Shown here: positions 40,519 through 49,326 of the stretch, one piece after another
Layout: the number at the start of each line of letters is the position of its first letter
Position numbering within the stretch: the first letter of the stretch is position 1
Source of the DNA: DASVWZ01 sp963715675
Lineage (GTDB): Bacteria; Acidobacteriota; Terriglobia; Terriglobales; Acidobacteriaceae
Direction of reading: 5' to 3'
NCBI GenBank assembly: GCA_963715675.1
Contig: OY970265.1
Span: 3,596,001 to 3,660,000, forward strand
Length of the DNA: 64,000 nt
Position numbers and translations under genes: made by a program
Notes under the pieces: model-generated
The model's database searches: none
Told to the model about the DNA's origin: nothing
What the model saw: the letters and a program-made list of their open reading frames with translations, nothing else

Positions 40519-41367
40519 TCACGAGATGTACTCCCGAATATACGGGTCCTTCGAGCGCGCGAGTTCTTGCAGGTCGCCGTCGAAGATAATCTTGCCTTCA
40601 CGCAGCATGAGAAATGACATGGGAACCTCGCCGCGTTGTCCGGGCGGCAGCTCGCGCATGGCGTTCGCTTTCGTATCGAAGTAGTGCGTGGCCATCATGA
40701 ACGCATCCTGCAGACGGTGCGTTACCATCAAAGCGCTGGTTTTCGATACGTCGCGCTGTTTCATGATCAACTCGATGATAGTGGTCGAGGTAACCGGATC
40801 AAGTCCGCCGGTCGGTGAATCATAAAGCAGCAATTCCGGGTGCGTAATAATCGCCCGGGCGATCGCCACCCGGCGGCGCATCCCCCCGGACAGTTCGGAA
40901 GGAAACAGGTCAATGGTATTTTCCAGCTCCACGAAGCTGAGCGCCTCCCGCACCGGCTTGTCCACTTCCTCCTCGGACACGTTTCGTTCCTCCAATAAAC
41001 GGAACGCAACATTTTCCCGGACGGTCAGCGAGTCGAACAACGCACTCTCCTGAAAAACCATCCCAATCCGGCGGCGCAAATCGAAGAGTTCTTCTTCCGG
41101 CATCGCGGTGACTTCGCTGCCCAGCACGTAGACACGGCCCGCGTCCGGTTTCAGCAATCCCAGCGCCAGCTTGAGGATTATGCTCTTCCCCACCCCGGCT
41201 ACGCCCAGGACCGCCTTGGTCTCCCCCCGCGGCAGACAAAACGAGATCCCATCCAGGATGGTTCTGTCTTCGAACGCGATGGCAACATTCTCGAACACAA
41301 TCGCATCCGTTGGGGAATTCTGGGGCGAGCGGACTGGCTGGGAGACTGCGATGGGAGGTGCGGTCAT
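40519..41367 (-). CDS. MlaF-type ABC transporter ATP-binding protein
   Basis: ATPase of an MCE/Mla-type lipid transporter. Walker A GVAGVGKS, Q-loop VFQESALFDSLT, signature LSGGMRRRVAIARA, Walker B LLLYDSPTGGLDP, H-loop MVTHRL. The FQESALFDSLTVRENV segment is typical of the MlaF group. Length 282. It begins 3 bp after the permease stop, so the two are translationally linked. No MCE (MlaD) gene follows here. Confidence 0.9.
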   Translation of the reverse strand: MTAPPIAVSQPVRSPQNSPTDAIVFENVAIAFEDRTILDGISFCLPRGETKAVLGVAGVGKSIILKLALGLLKPDAGRVYVLGSEVTAMPEEELFDLRRRIGMVFQESALFDSLTVRENVAFRLLEERNVSEEEVDKPVREALSFVELENTIDLFPSELSGGMRRRVAIARAIITHPELLLYDSPTGGLDPVTSTTIIELIMKQRDVSKTSALMVTHRLQDAFMMATHYFDTKANAMRELPPGQRGEVPMSFLMLREGKIIFDGDLQELARSKDPYIREYIS

Positions 41368-41370
41368 GGC

Positions 41371-42171
41371 TCAGTGGTAAGAGAAAAGTGTCATCAGCAG
41401 CCGGGTTGCAAACAGATCCACGACGATGATCAGCAGCGACGACACCACCACGGATTGCGTGGTCGCCCGGCCCACGCCCTGGGTCCCGCCGTGTGCGGTC
41501 AGGCCATAATAGCAACCCACAGAGGCAATAATGAAGCCGAACAGCACCGGCTTTACCAGACCCATGAAAACGTCCTGAAACACCAGAATCTGCCACGAGG
41601 TGCTCCAGTACTGATGCCAGTCAATGCCGAACACCAGCGTCGAGAAGGCTGCGCCGCCCGTCAGCCCGCACACGTCTGCCAGGATGGTCAGAAAAAACAG
41701 CATGACCACGGTCGAGACGACTCGCGGGGTCACCAGCTTTTTCACCGGATCCGTGCCCAAAGCGCGCATGGCGTCGATCTGCTCGGTTACAGTCATCGAC
41801 CCCAGTTCGCTGGCGATTCCCGAAGCATTCCTGCCTGACACCATCAGTCCGGTCATCACCGGTCCCAGTTCGCGCACCATACCCAGCGAGACCAACTGTC
41901 CAAGCAACGAAAGAGAGCCGAACCGCTGCAGGGTATTTGCGCTATTTAATGCCAGGGCCGCCCCAATGGAGAAACCCGCTCCAGCCACAATGGGCAGCGA
42001 CCCCACGCCGATCAGGTCGGCCTGCTGGATGGTGTCGGCAAAGTAGCGGGGACGCCGGAAGAGGTTGGAGATCGAGCGTCCCGCCAGCACTGAAAAATCC
42101 TGGACGGCCTGCACTTTTTCCTTGGCGAATTCCGTGGGGGAGATGAGTTCCATCGGCATTCCGCGGCCCAT
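41371..42171 (-). CDS. MlaE-type ABC transporter permease
   Basis: Integral membrane permease of the MlaE/YrbE family, 266 residues with five or six hydrophobic segments. Conserved features: RELGPVMTGLMVSGRNASGIASELGSM (in parts), EQIDAMRALGTDPVKKLVTPRV, and YYGLTAHGGTQGVGRATTQSVV at the C-terminus, all typical. With the ATPase downstream it forms the inner-membrane core of a lipid-trafficking transporter at the cell envelope. Several start choices (42171, 42159, 42153) are possible. Confidence 0.9.
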   Translation of the reverse strand: MGRGMPMELISPTEFAKEKVQAVQDFSVLAGRSISNLFRRPRYFADTIQQADLIGVGSLPIVAGAGFSIGAALALNSANTLQRFGSLSLLGQLVSLGMVRELGPVMTGLMVSGRNASGIASELGSMTVTEQIDAMRALGTDPVKKLVTPRVVSTVVMLFFLTILADVCGLTGGAAFSTLVFGIDWHQYWSTSWQILVFQDVFMGLVKPVLFGFIIASVGCYYGLTAHGGTQGVGRATTQSVVVSSLLIIVVDLFATRLLMTLFSYH

Positions 42172-42212
42172 GCTGCGTGGCTCGCCTCACCGGAAACTAT
42201 AGCAGAGATTAG

Positions 42213-42346
42213 AATCGGGTGATCGGATTGTCGGGTAACGTAATGACGGATCAGAATCGATCGTCAATATCAGCCTGCGCAATCCACAGTGGTGAGGTGA
42301 GATCACCCGATGGCCAAACCACCAGATGAACCAGCCACCCGATGAT
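42213..42346. repeat. AATCGGGTGATCGG word repeat upstream of the MlaEF genes
   Basis: AGAATCGGGTGATCGG, GTCGGGTAACG, GATCACCCGATGG and CACCCGATGATTC variants, partly inverted. These words resemble those at 40404-40500, so the transporter pair is bracketed by them. No other feature seen in this gap. Confidence 0.5.
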
Positions 42347-43780
42347 TCAATCCCGCCCCTTCTTCTTGATCTCGATGTTCAGGCGCTTGATCTTCTGATT
42401 CAGCGTGGAAAGCGGAATATGAAAACTCTCGGCAGCGTCGGTCTGGTTCCAGTTGCACTTCTCCAGAATCTGGGTGATGATGTGCCTCTCGCAGTCTTCC
42501 ATGATGTCGAACAGCGAAGCGTCCGTCCGGTGTTCGAGCGCCGGAAATGCAGTGGCCTGCCCCCGGATTTGCTCCGGCAGTAGTTCAGGGCCTATTTCCG
42601 TCCCGGTCGAAAGAACCACCGCACGCTCGATCACATTCTCCAGTTCCCGCACATTTCCTGGCCAGGAATAGGCCAGTAAGGGCCGCCAGGCTTCTGGAGT
42701 AATCCGTCCGGCGGGCCGTTCGTTCTCCTGCGCGAACTTGCTGAGAAAGAAGTTCGCCAGCAGTGGGATGTCTTCCTTGCGCTGGCGCAGCGGAGGCAAA
42801 TCGATGGTGATCACGTTCAACCGGTAAAACAGATCTTCCCGGAACTTGCCTTCCTTTACCTGCTCCTTCAGTTGCACATTGGTCGCCGCAATGATCCGCA
42901 CATCAACCTGGACTTCATGCACTCCCCCCAGATGCATAAACTTGCGATCCTGCAATACCCGCAGAATCTTGCTTTGCGTGTCCAAACTCATATTCCCGAT
43001 CTCGTCCAGAAAAAGCGTGCCCTTGTCGGCGATTTCGAACAGACCTTTCTTGGAAGCGATCGCGCTGGTGAAAGCCCCTTTCACGTGCCCGAACAGGGTG
43101 GATTCAAGCAGGTCGGCGGGCATCGACCCGGTATTGACCGGCACAAATGGATGGTCCTTGCGCGGGGAGTTCAGGTGAATTGCCTTGGCGATCAGTTCCT
43201 TGCCGGTTCCGCTTTCTCCCTGCAGCAAAATGGTGGAGCGACTGGGCGCCACCTGGGCGACCAAGTCGAAAATCTTCAGCATGGGCTCGCTCTTGCCCAC
43301 GATGTGTTCGAAGTTGTAGCGCTGCTTGAGGGCGCGCTTCAGTTGGACGTTTTCCTCTTCCGCGCGATGGCGGGCTACGGCCGCCCGCACGTCCGCCAGC
43401 AACTTCTCATTGTCCCATGGCTTCTGGATGAAATTGGCCGCGCCCGATTGCATTGCCCGGACCGCATTCTCCACCGTGCCGTAGGCGGTAATCATGATCA
43501 CCGAAAGTTGCGGTGCCTGCACCCGAAGCTCGGACAGCAGGTCCATTCCGCTGCGGTCCGGCAATGCCAGATCGAGCAATACCAGGTCAAAACTCTGCTC
43601 TCCGATCCGCGTCAGTCCCTCTGCCGCGCTGGCGGCGGATTCCACCACGTACCCTTCCAGTTGGAGCAGAGTCTCCAGAGACTCACGAATGGCGGCCTCG
43701 TCGTCGATGATCAGCACCGACCCTTCACTGGACGCGGTGACTTCCCCCGGGCCCTGCGCGATGACCGCCGTGTCAGACAT
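42347..43780 (-). CDS. Sigma-54-dependent response regulator (NtrC family)
   Basis: 477 residues: receiver 20-135 (phospho-acceptor D70 in LVLLDLALPD, K120 in FIQKPW), AAA+ domain about 155-390 (Walker A GESGTGKE at 188-195, Walker B GTLFLDEIG), and a Fis-type HTH at the end (NQTDAAESFHIPLSTLNQKIKRL, in part). The sigma-54 contact loop reads GAFTSA (235-240) instead of the near-invariant GAFTGA. Start ATG 43780 overlaps the end of the kinase gene by 8 bp, so the two form a two-component pair. Targets are unknown; no clear -24/-12 promoter was spotted nearby. Confidence 0.93.
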   Translation of the reverse strand: MSDTAVIAQGPGEVTASSEGSVLIIDDEAAIRESLETLLQLEGYVVESAASAAEGLTRIGEQSFDLVLLDLALPDRSGMDLLSELRVQAPQLSVIMITAYGTVENAVRAMQSGAANFIQKPWDNEKLLADVRAAVARHRAEEENVQLKRALKQRYNFEHIVGKSEPMLKIFDLVAQVAPSRSTILLQGESGTGKELIAKAIHLNSPRKDHPFVPVNTGSMPADLLESTLFGHVKGAFTSAIASKKGLFEIADKGTLFLDEIGNMSLDTQSKILRVLQDRKFMHLGGVHEVQVDVRIIAATNVQLKEQVKEGKFREDLFYRLNVITIDLPPLRQRKEDIPLLANFFLSKFAQENERPAGRITPEAWRPLLAYSWPGNVRELENVIERAVVLSTGTEIGPELLPEQIRGQATAFPALEHRTDASLFDIMEDCERHIITQILEKCNWNQTDAAESFHIPLSTLNQKIKRLNIEIKKKGRD

Positions 43781-46679
43781 TCACTGCCTTCCTGGCGAGA
43801 GGAAAGTCGAGGTAGAAGGTCGTGCCTTCGCCAGTCCGGCTCTCCACCCGGATCTTGCCGGCGTGTTCCTGAATAATTCCGTAGGTCACCGATAGACCCA
43901 GTCCGGTGCCGCGACCCTGGCCTTCCCGCGGGGCCGCCTTGGTCGTGAAAAATGGGTCATAGATGCGCTGGATGTGTTCCTGTGCAATCCCGGCGCCCGT
44001 ATCCGACACCACGACGCTGACCGATTCGCCGTTGGAAGTGGCGATGCGCAGCGTCCCGCCGTTGGTCATCGCATCTTTCGCATTCAGGAACAGGTTCAGA
44101 AACACCTGCTGCAACCGTCCGGGGTTTCCGTGAATCGGCGGCAGGTTCTCCTTCAACTCGTCCTGCAACTGGATTCTTGAGGTCTTGAATTGGTGTTGCA
44201 GCAGGGCCAGCGTATCTTGGATGACTTTGTTGATGTCAACTTCCGTGAACTCAGTGCCGCTGGTTCGCGAAAAATTCAGCAGGTTGTTCACGATTTCCGA
44301 TGCACGGAAGCTCTGCCGGGTAATCTTTTCAAGCAGCGCGCTCTTTTGCGTATCCCCCTGCAGTTGCTTGGCGAGCATCTGGGAATAGGAAGAAATCACC
44401 GCCAGCGGAGTGTTGACCTCGTGGGCCACTCCCGCCGCCAGCAATCCAATCGAGGACAGCTTATCGGCTTGCGAGAGTTGCGCCTCCAGTTCCACCCGTT
44501 CCGTGATGTCGTCCATGATGATCAGCCGCCCGATCACGTTGAATTTCTTCGTGACCAGCGGGGCAATCGCCACGTTGACGGTACGGTTTTCTCCAGCGGG
44601 CGTCCCCAACCGGAACTTGTAGAGGTTGTGAATCCCCGGATTCTGCCGGACGCGGTAGAACTCTTCTACGAACGCCGCCGGGAAGACCTCACTCAGCGGC
44701 CGGGTCAGCGCCTGCCAGCGCGGCAGCGCGTACATCACTTCCATCTGCGAGTTCCACGACTCGATGCGGTCGGCCAGATCCACCGCCAGAACACCCACGT
44801 TGATCGATTCGACGATGTTCTCGTTGAAATCCTTCAGACGCTCATACTCCGTCACTTTTTGTTCGAGCGAGGCATAGAGCCGTGCATTTTGGATGGCAAT
44901 TCCCAGATATCCGGCCAAGGTTTCCAGCAGTTCGACGTCTTCACTGGAAAGAAAATCTCCTTCCACGGTCTTGCCCAGCCCCAGTACCGCGATCGTCTGC
45001 TTCTGCGCCCGGCAGGGTATGTAATAATTCAGATCAAGCGTGGCGACCGCCCGTTGCGCGGCTGGGTCCTCGCGGGGCACCTGGTGGGTGTTGTCGAAGA
45101 AAAGATGCCCAGCCTCCATTTCCGGCCGCGGCGCGGTCAGGAAGCCAAGATCCAAACCACCGGTTTGAGTCATTCCGAATGATTTGGCGATGACGAATGA
45201 CGTCGGAGACTCACCGGCCGACAGAAAGATCGCCATCCGGTCCACCAGCAATGTTCGCGACAAGCGGTCGACCACCGCGCTCAGCATCTTGTCCAGATCG
45301 GTTTCCGAATTCAATTCGCGGCCGAACTCAATCAGGGTTTTCCGATAGTCATACCGGGTGCGATAGAAAACCCGGTCCAGCCGTTCCTGGATCCACTTGC
45401 GGACTGGATCAAACAGCAGCGCCGTGACCACGATCGCCAGCGCCAGGCCGGCCGGTCCAGAACTGGGCACGCGGGCATGCACTACTTCCGCCACCACCGC
45501 CACCATGGCAAAGTACGCCCCCGCAATTGCCCCGGCGGCGAGCGTGTACACCATGCCTCGCTTGAAGATCAAATCCACATCCATCAGGCGATAACGGAAA
45601 ATGGCATAGCCGAAAGTCAACGGCAGCAGCCCCAGCGACAGAACCGAAACTTTCATTCCCGCAGTGGGCAAAGCTCCAGTCAGGTAGGGAACCACGTAGA
45701 ACAGGGTGAAGGGCGTGATGGCCAGGACCGTCCCCCGGGTGACCCACTTCAATTGCTGACGCAGAATGGGCGTCTCGGCACGACGATAGTTGTATAGAAG
45801 CACGCCCGCCGCCGCCACGAACAGCACCGCCAGGTACCCCATTTGAAGCCGGTCCAGGTTCCAGCGCAGCAACTCGCTGGCTTTCAGGAACACGATGGCC
45901 ACGATCTGAAACGCCAGCAACATCGCCCCGGGCACGTAGATCAACGGAATCGCCCAGCGATGCTGGCGCACAAACCAGCGGCGCGCCGGGAAAATCAACA
46001 CGAAGTGGAGGAACAAGGCCGGCTGCAGCAATCCCGCAACCACATTTCCCCAATAAATGTTCCAGTCAAACGGGTTCAGTTTCCCGGAGTAGTGGAACGA
46101 GTAGTAAGCGAACGAAACCAGGCAGAAGATGTAAAAGTGCAGTGAGCCCGGCGCCGTCCAGCGCCGCAGCAGGACGTAAAGGCCAATCCCAAGATAAATC
46201 AGACCGATCAGCCGCAGCCAGTTATATTGCGAACGGTCCACCGGAACCAGAATGACCTGCAGGTCCACCGGTACACCCTGGCGCACCACCGAGTATGTGC
46301 TCTTGGCCCATGGTCCGACCCGGTACTGTTCCCTGGCCAACTTGGCGCTGGTGCTGACTGGACGAGTATCTACGGCAATGAGTTGGTCACCAACCTTGAC
46401 ATCCGCCCGCGCCGCCGGTCCGTTCGGCTCAATTCGCTCCGCAACCAGATTGGTGCCCCGCTCCACCCACCACGCCCCATCATAAGGAACCTGAAATTCC
46501 TGTTCCTTTCGGAAGTTGATGACGGCAAGAACCACGGCGGTAGCCGTCAGCAGCGTAAGCAGGCTGGCCGTAAAACGAATTTGGAAGTCCCGGTTCATGG
46601 TCCGCGGGAGCACGTCGGTCCGGGGAGCAGATCTCTCCCCGCTTCGATCTTGCACTTTCGCTGCCACGTCCAGCGACAC
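43773..46679 (-). CDS. PDZ-, GAF- and PAS-containing membrane sensor histidine kinase
   Basis: 968 residues. Order: one membrane helix (about 35-52), an extracytoplasmic PDZ-like domain (about 65-150, with AERIEPNGPAARADVKVGDQL), about eight membrane helices (155-430), GAF domain (about 460-620), PAS domain (about 640-735), then HisKA with phospho-acceptor H753 in HEVNTPL and HATPase_c (NLFLNAKDAM, DTGAGI, GTGLGLSVTYGI). It phosphorylates the adjacent sigma-54 activator, with which it overlaps by 8 bp. A PDZ domain outside the membrane could bind exposed protein C-termini, a possible misfolding or envelope signal; this is inference. Divergent from argD. Confidence 0.9.
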   Translation of the reverse strand: MSLDVAAKVQDRSGERSAPRTDVLPRTMNRDFQIRFTASLLTLLTATAVVLAVINFRKEQEFQVPYDGAWWVERGTNLVAERIEPNGPAARADVKVGDQLIAVDTRPVSTSAKLAREQYRVGPWAKSTYSVVRQGVPVDLQVILVPVDRSQYNWLRLIGLIYLGIGLYVLLRRWTAPGSLHFYIFCLVSFAYYSFHYSGKLNPFDWNIYWGNVVAGLLQPALFLHFVLIFPARRWFVRQHRWAIPLIYVPGAMLLAFQIVAIVFLKASELLRWNLDRLQMGYLAVLFVAAAGVLLYNYRRAETPILRQQLKWVTRGTVLAITPFTLFYVVPYLTGALPTAGMKVSVLSLGLLPLTFGYAIFRYRLMDVDLIFKRGMVYTLAAGAIAGAYFAMVAVVAEVVHARVPSSGPAGLALAIVVTALLFDPVRKWIQERLDRVFYRTRYDYRKTLIEFGRELNSETDLDKMLSAVVDRLSRTLLVDRMAIFLSAGESPTSFVIAKSFGMTQTGGLDLGFLTAPRPEMEAGHLFFDNTHQVPREDPAAQRAVATLDLNYYIPCRAQKQTIAVLGLGKTVEGDFLSSEDVELLETLAGYLGIAIQNARLYASLEQKVTEYERLKDFNENIVESINVGVLAVDLADRIESWNSQMEVMYALPRWQALTRPLSEVFPAAFVEEFYRVRQNPGIHNLYKFRLGTPAGENRTVNVAIAPLVTKKFNVIGRLIIMDDITERVELEAQLSQADKLSSIGLLAAGVAHEVNTPLAVISSYSQMLAKQLQGDTQKSALLEKITRQSFRASEIVNNLLNFSRTSGTEFTEVDINKVIQDTLALLQHQFKTSRIQLQDELKENLPPIHGNPGRLQQVFLNLFLNAKDAMTNGGTLRIATSNGESVSVVVSDTGAGIAQEHIQRIYDPFFTTKAAPREGQGRGTGLGLSVTYGIIQEHAGKIRVESRTGEGTTFYLDFPLARKAVNV

Positions 46680-46876
46680 TAGTCAGCTCCTAAGTCTTCC
46701 CATAGCAATGGTTTCCGCCATTATAGTAGTTTCCATAGCAAGATCATATGGTTTTTAGGATTGAATCTCTTAAATTTGGTAAGTGCTTGTGAACATGGTC
46801 GTTGCCAGTTCCGGGGCTTGCCTAAGATCACTTCAAGGATTCACAAGGCTGTATCCGGTACAATCTTGCTAAGCCC

Positions 46877-48130
46877 ATGACAACCACTGAACTAGTGATC
46901 GAACGTGAACGGCAGTTCCTGCTGCAAACCTACAGCCGGTATCCCCTGGTGATCGCTCGGGGTAAAGGGTGCTTTCTCTTCGACGTTGAAGGAAAACGCT
47001 ATCTGGATTTCGTAGCTGGCCTGGGTGTAAATGCTCTGGGCCATGCCCATCCGCGTATCGTGAAAACCATCCGTGAACAGGCCGCCCGCGCCATTCATCT
47101 CTCAAATCTCTACTACAACGAGTATCAGGGCCACCTTGCCGAGAAGCTCTGCCGCCTCTCGGGGATGCAGCGAGCCTTCTTCTCCAACAGCGGAACCGAG
47201 GCGATCGAAGGCTCGCTGAAGCTGGCGCGCCTGGCAGGTCACCGAACCGGAGGCAGCAGCAAGAGCCAGATCGTCGCACTGCAAGGCTCCTATCATGGAC
47301 GGACTTTCGGTTCCTTGTCGCTGACCGGCCAGGATAAGTATCGCAAAGGTTTCGAACCGTTACTGGAACAAGTTACGTTTGTCGAGAGAAATGATCTCGA
47401 AGCGTTGCGCGCCTCGGTCCACGACAACACCTGCGCCATCGTTCTCGAGCCGATCTTCGGCGAAGGCGGGATTCGCGCGTGCTCGGTCGAATTCCTCAAG
47501 GAATGCCGCTCGCTGGCCGATCGCCATCATGCCGCGCTGGTCTTCGACGAGATCCAATGCGGCCTGGGCCGCACCGGGACGATGTTCGCATTTCAAACGT
47601 TCGGAGTTCAGCCCGACATGGTCGCTGTCGCCAAACCAATCGCCGCCGGCTTACCGCTGGGCGCGTTTCTGGCAAAGGAGGAATTTGCTTCCGCGATCTC
47701 TCCCGGCCAGCACGGAACCACCTTTGGCGGCGGTCCGCTGGCATGCCGCGTTGCCCTGGAATATTTAGCGGTCATTGAAGAAGAGCATTTGTTGGAGAAC
47801 GTTCTGCGCGTCGGCGAGTACCTGCATCAGCAGTTACAGGACTTGGTGGATCGTTACGAAGCCGCTCAGGAATGCCGTGGCCGCGGCATGATCCAGGGCT
47901 TGCAGCTCGAAATCCCCGCACGTCCGATTGTGGAACAGGCGCTTGCCGAAGGGATGCTTTTCAACAGTACCCAGGATACGGTCGTCCGTTTTCTGCCGCC
48001 GTTCCTGCTGCAGGAAAAGCACGTGGACAAGGGAATTCGGGTGCTCAAAAAGCTGCTGGGCCAGCGCCGGAAGAAATCTCGCAAGCCGATCGCCGAACCA
48101 CAGCTAAAAGCAGCGCAGGCCTCGACCTGA
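46877..48130 (+). CDS. argD: Acetylornithine aminotransferase-like class III aminotransferase
   Basis: PLP enzyme of arginine or lysine synthesis. GCFLFDVEGKRYLDFVAGLGVNALGHAHP (in parts), NSGTEAIEGSLKLAR, SYHGRTFGSLSLTGQ, LVFDEIQCGLGRTG and HGTTFGGGPLACR are class III motifs most like ArgD. The PLP Lys is in AVAKPIAAGLPLGA. The C-terminus has a Lys/Arg-rich extension of about 30 residues not usual for ArgD. 417 residues. TACAAT at 46859-46864 could be a -10 box but would leave almost no leader. No other arg genes are nearby, so a different amino acceptor is possible. Confidence 0.85.
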   Translation: MTTTELVIERERQFLLQTYSRYPLVIARGKGCFLFDVEGKRYLDFVAGLGVNALGHAHPRIVKTIREQAARAIHLSNLYYNEYQGHLAEKLCRLSGMQRAFFSNSGTEAIEGSLKLARLAGHRTGGSSKSQIVALQGSYHGRTFGSLSLTGQDKYRKGFEPLLEQVTFVERNDLEALRASVHDNTCAIVLEPIFGEGGIRACSVEFLKECRSLADRHHAALVFDEIQCGLGRTGTMFAFQTFGVQPDMVAVAKPIAAGLPLGAFLAKEEFASAISPGQHGTTFGGGPLACRVALEYLAVIEEEHLLENVLRVGEYLHQQLQDLVDRYEAAQECRGRGMIQGLQLEIPARPIVEQALAEGMLFNSTQDTVVRFLPPFLLQEKHVDKGIRVLKKLLGQRRKKSRKPIAEPQLKAAQAST

Positions 48131-48187
48131 TTCGTTCCACGTTTTGGCAACGGCCCAGGTCCAAGGTTTTCTTGTCATGAACGACCC

Positions 48188-49087
48188 ATGTCTCAACCAC
48201 AAATCACGCTGACCAAGGAATCCTCAATCGAAGAACGCTTCTTCGACCTGGACGGCGCCGCCATGCGCTACCTTCATGCCGGGGCTGGCCCTCCGCTGAT
48301 CCTGATTCATGGCCTGATGGGCCACTCCTTCTCCTGGCGGCACGCGATCCCGGTCTTAGCAGAAAAATCAGAGGTCTTCGCCGTCGACTTGCTGGGCACC
48401 GGCTATTCCGAGAGACCGGCAGGAGTGGATTGCAGTCTCAAAGCTTGCGCTCAGCGATTGCTGCGATTCATGGATGCCATGACTGCCAGCCCATTCGATG
48501 TGCTGGGCACCTCGCACGGAGGAGGCGTCGCCATGATGGCCGCCGTGCTGGCTCCCCAGCGAATACGGCGACTGATTCTGGTCGACCCCATAAACCCCTG
48601 GTCTCCGCGGGGCAGAGCGCTGGCGCCGTTTCTCAGCAGTCCAATCATCGCGCCATTGTTTATAAACGCTGCCCGCCACCTTCCCAGCTTCCAGGAATAC
48701 TACTTTCGGCGACTGTATGGCGATACCCGCCGCATTCAGCCGGGCACGCTGGAAGGTTATAAAAAACCGATGGAACTGCCCGGCTCTTTCGAATATGCCG
48801 TTTCGATTCTGCGAACCTGGAATCGCGATTTGCAGGACCTTGAGGCCGCTCTGCCCAGCATCGCCAACATACCGACCCTGCTGATTTGGGGTGACCGCGA
48901 TGCCGCCGTCGCACCCGCCTCCGCCGAGCGATTGAAGCAGAATTTCCGCCATTCCCAGCTAGTGATGATGCCCGGCATCGGACATCTTCCCTACGAAGAA
49001 TCCCCCGACGAATTCAACCGCATCCTGAGCGAGTATCTATTCTCAGGATGCCAAAATCCGGGGTATACCCCCTCCCCACCGGTCTAG
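48188..49087 (+). CDS. Alpha/beta-fold hydrolase
   Basis: 299 residues, cytoplasmic. Oxyanion-hole strand LILIHGLMGHSFSW, nucleophile elbow GTSHGGG, acid in LLIWGDRDAAV and base in MPGIGHLPYEE, the usual order. DLLGTGYSERP is typical of the epoxide-hydrolase/haloalkane-dehalogenase-like group; substrate unknown. It lies 57 bp after argD. The last eight or nine residues (PGYTPSPPV) and the TAG stop are encoded by the first part of dispersed element copy B, so the original C-terminus was probably different. Confidence 0.88.
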   Translation: MSQPQITLTKESSIEERFFDLDGAAMRYLHAGAGPPLILIHGLMGHSFSWRHAIPVLAEKSEVFAVDLLGTGYSERPAGVDCSLKACAQRLLRFMDAMTASPFDVLGTSHGGGVAMMAAVLAPQRIRRLILVDPINPWSPRGRALAPFLSSPIIAPLFINAARHLPSFQEYYFRRLYGDTRRIQPGTLEGYKKPMELPGSFEYAVSILRTWNRDLQDLEAALPSIANIPTLLIWGDRDAAVAPASAERLKQNFRHSQLVMMPGIGHLPYEESPDEFNRILSEYLFSGCQNPGYTPSPPV

Positions 49088-49257
49088 TGGAATCATGAAG
49101 TTGCGGACATTTCCCCGGCAAAATCTAGATTCGATTGGACTTAGGGGTAAAATCTAGATTCTTAACGAGTTATACGCCACCAAAACATGATCTCTATAAG
49201 ATATACATCCAATGATGCCGGTTTGCCGGGGTGGAGGTCAAGAGAAAAGGTGAGGTG
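49064..49257 (+). repeat. Dispersed element, copy B (plus orientation)
   Basis: Aligns with the reverse complement of 25523-25720 over its whole length. Two 29-bp units begin at 49120 and 49149, each AAAATCTAGATTC containing the palindrome AATCTAGATT, followed by GGACTTA or GAGTTAT. The 24-bp spacer after GAGTTATAC is equal in length in both copies but unrelated in sequence; similarity resumes at 49200 and fades about 49257. The first 24 bases overlap the hydrolase gene. Confidence 0.85.
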
Positions 49258-49280
49258 CGGACAGCGAGCCGAAGCGAATC

Positions 49281-49317
49281 TCATCAGGCCGGAGCGTTTG
49301 GAGCGCCGGCCTGATGA
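49281..49317. repeat. 12-bp hairpin at the end of the beta-propeller array
   Basis: TCATCAGGCCGG (49281-49292) and its exact complement (49306-49317) around a 13-base loop, 10 bp after the last gene's stop on the minus strand. It has no T-run. The 16-bp GGCCGGAGCGTTTGGA at 49287-49302 recurs at 50587-50602 between the first two genes. Confidence 0.6.
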
Positions 49318-49326
49318 CGCCATGCT

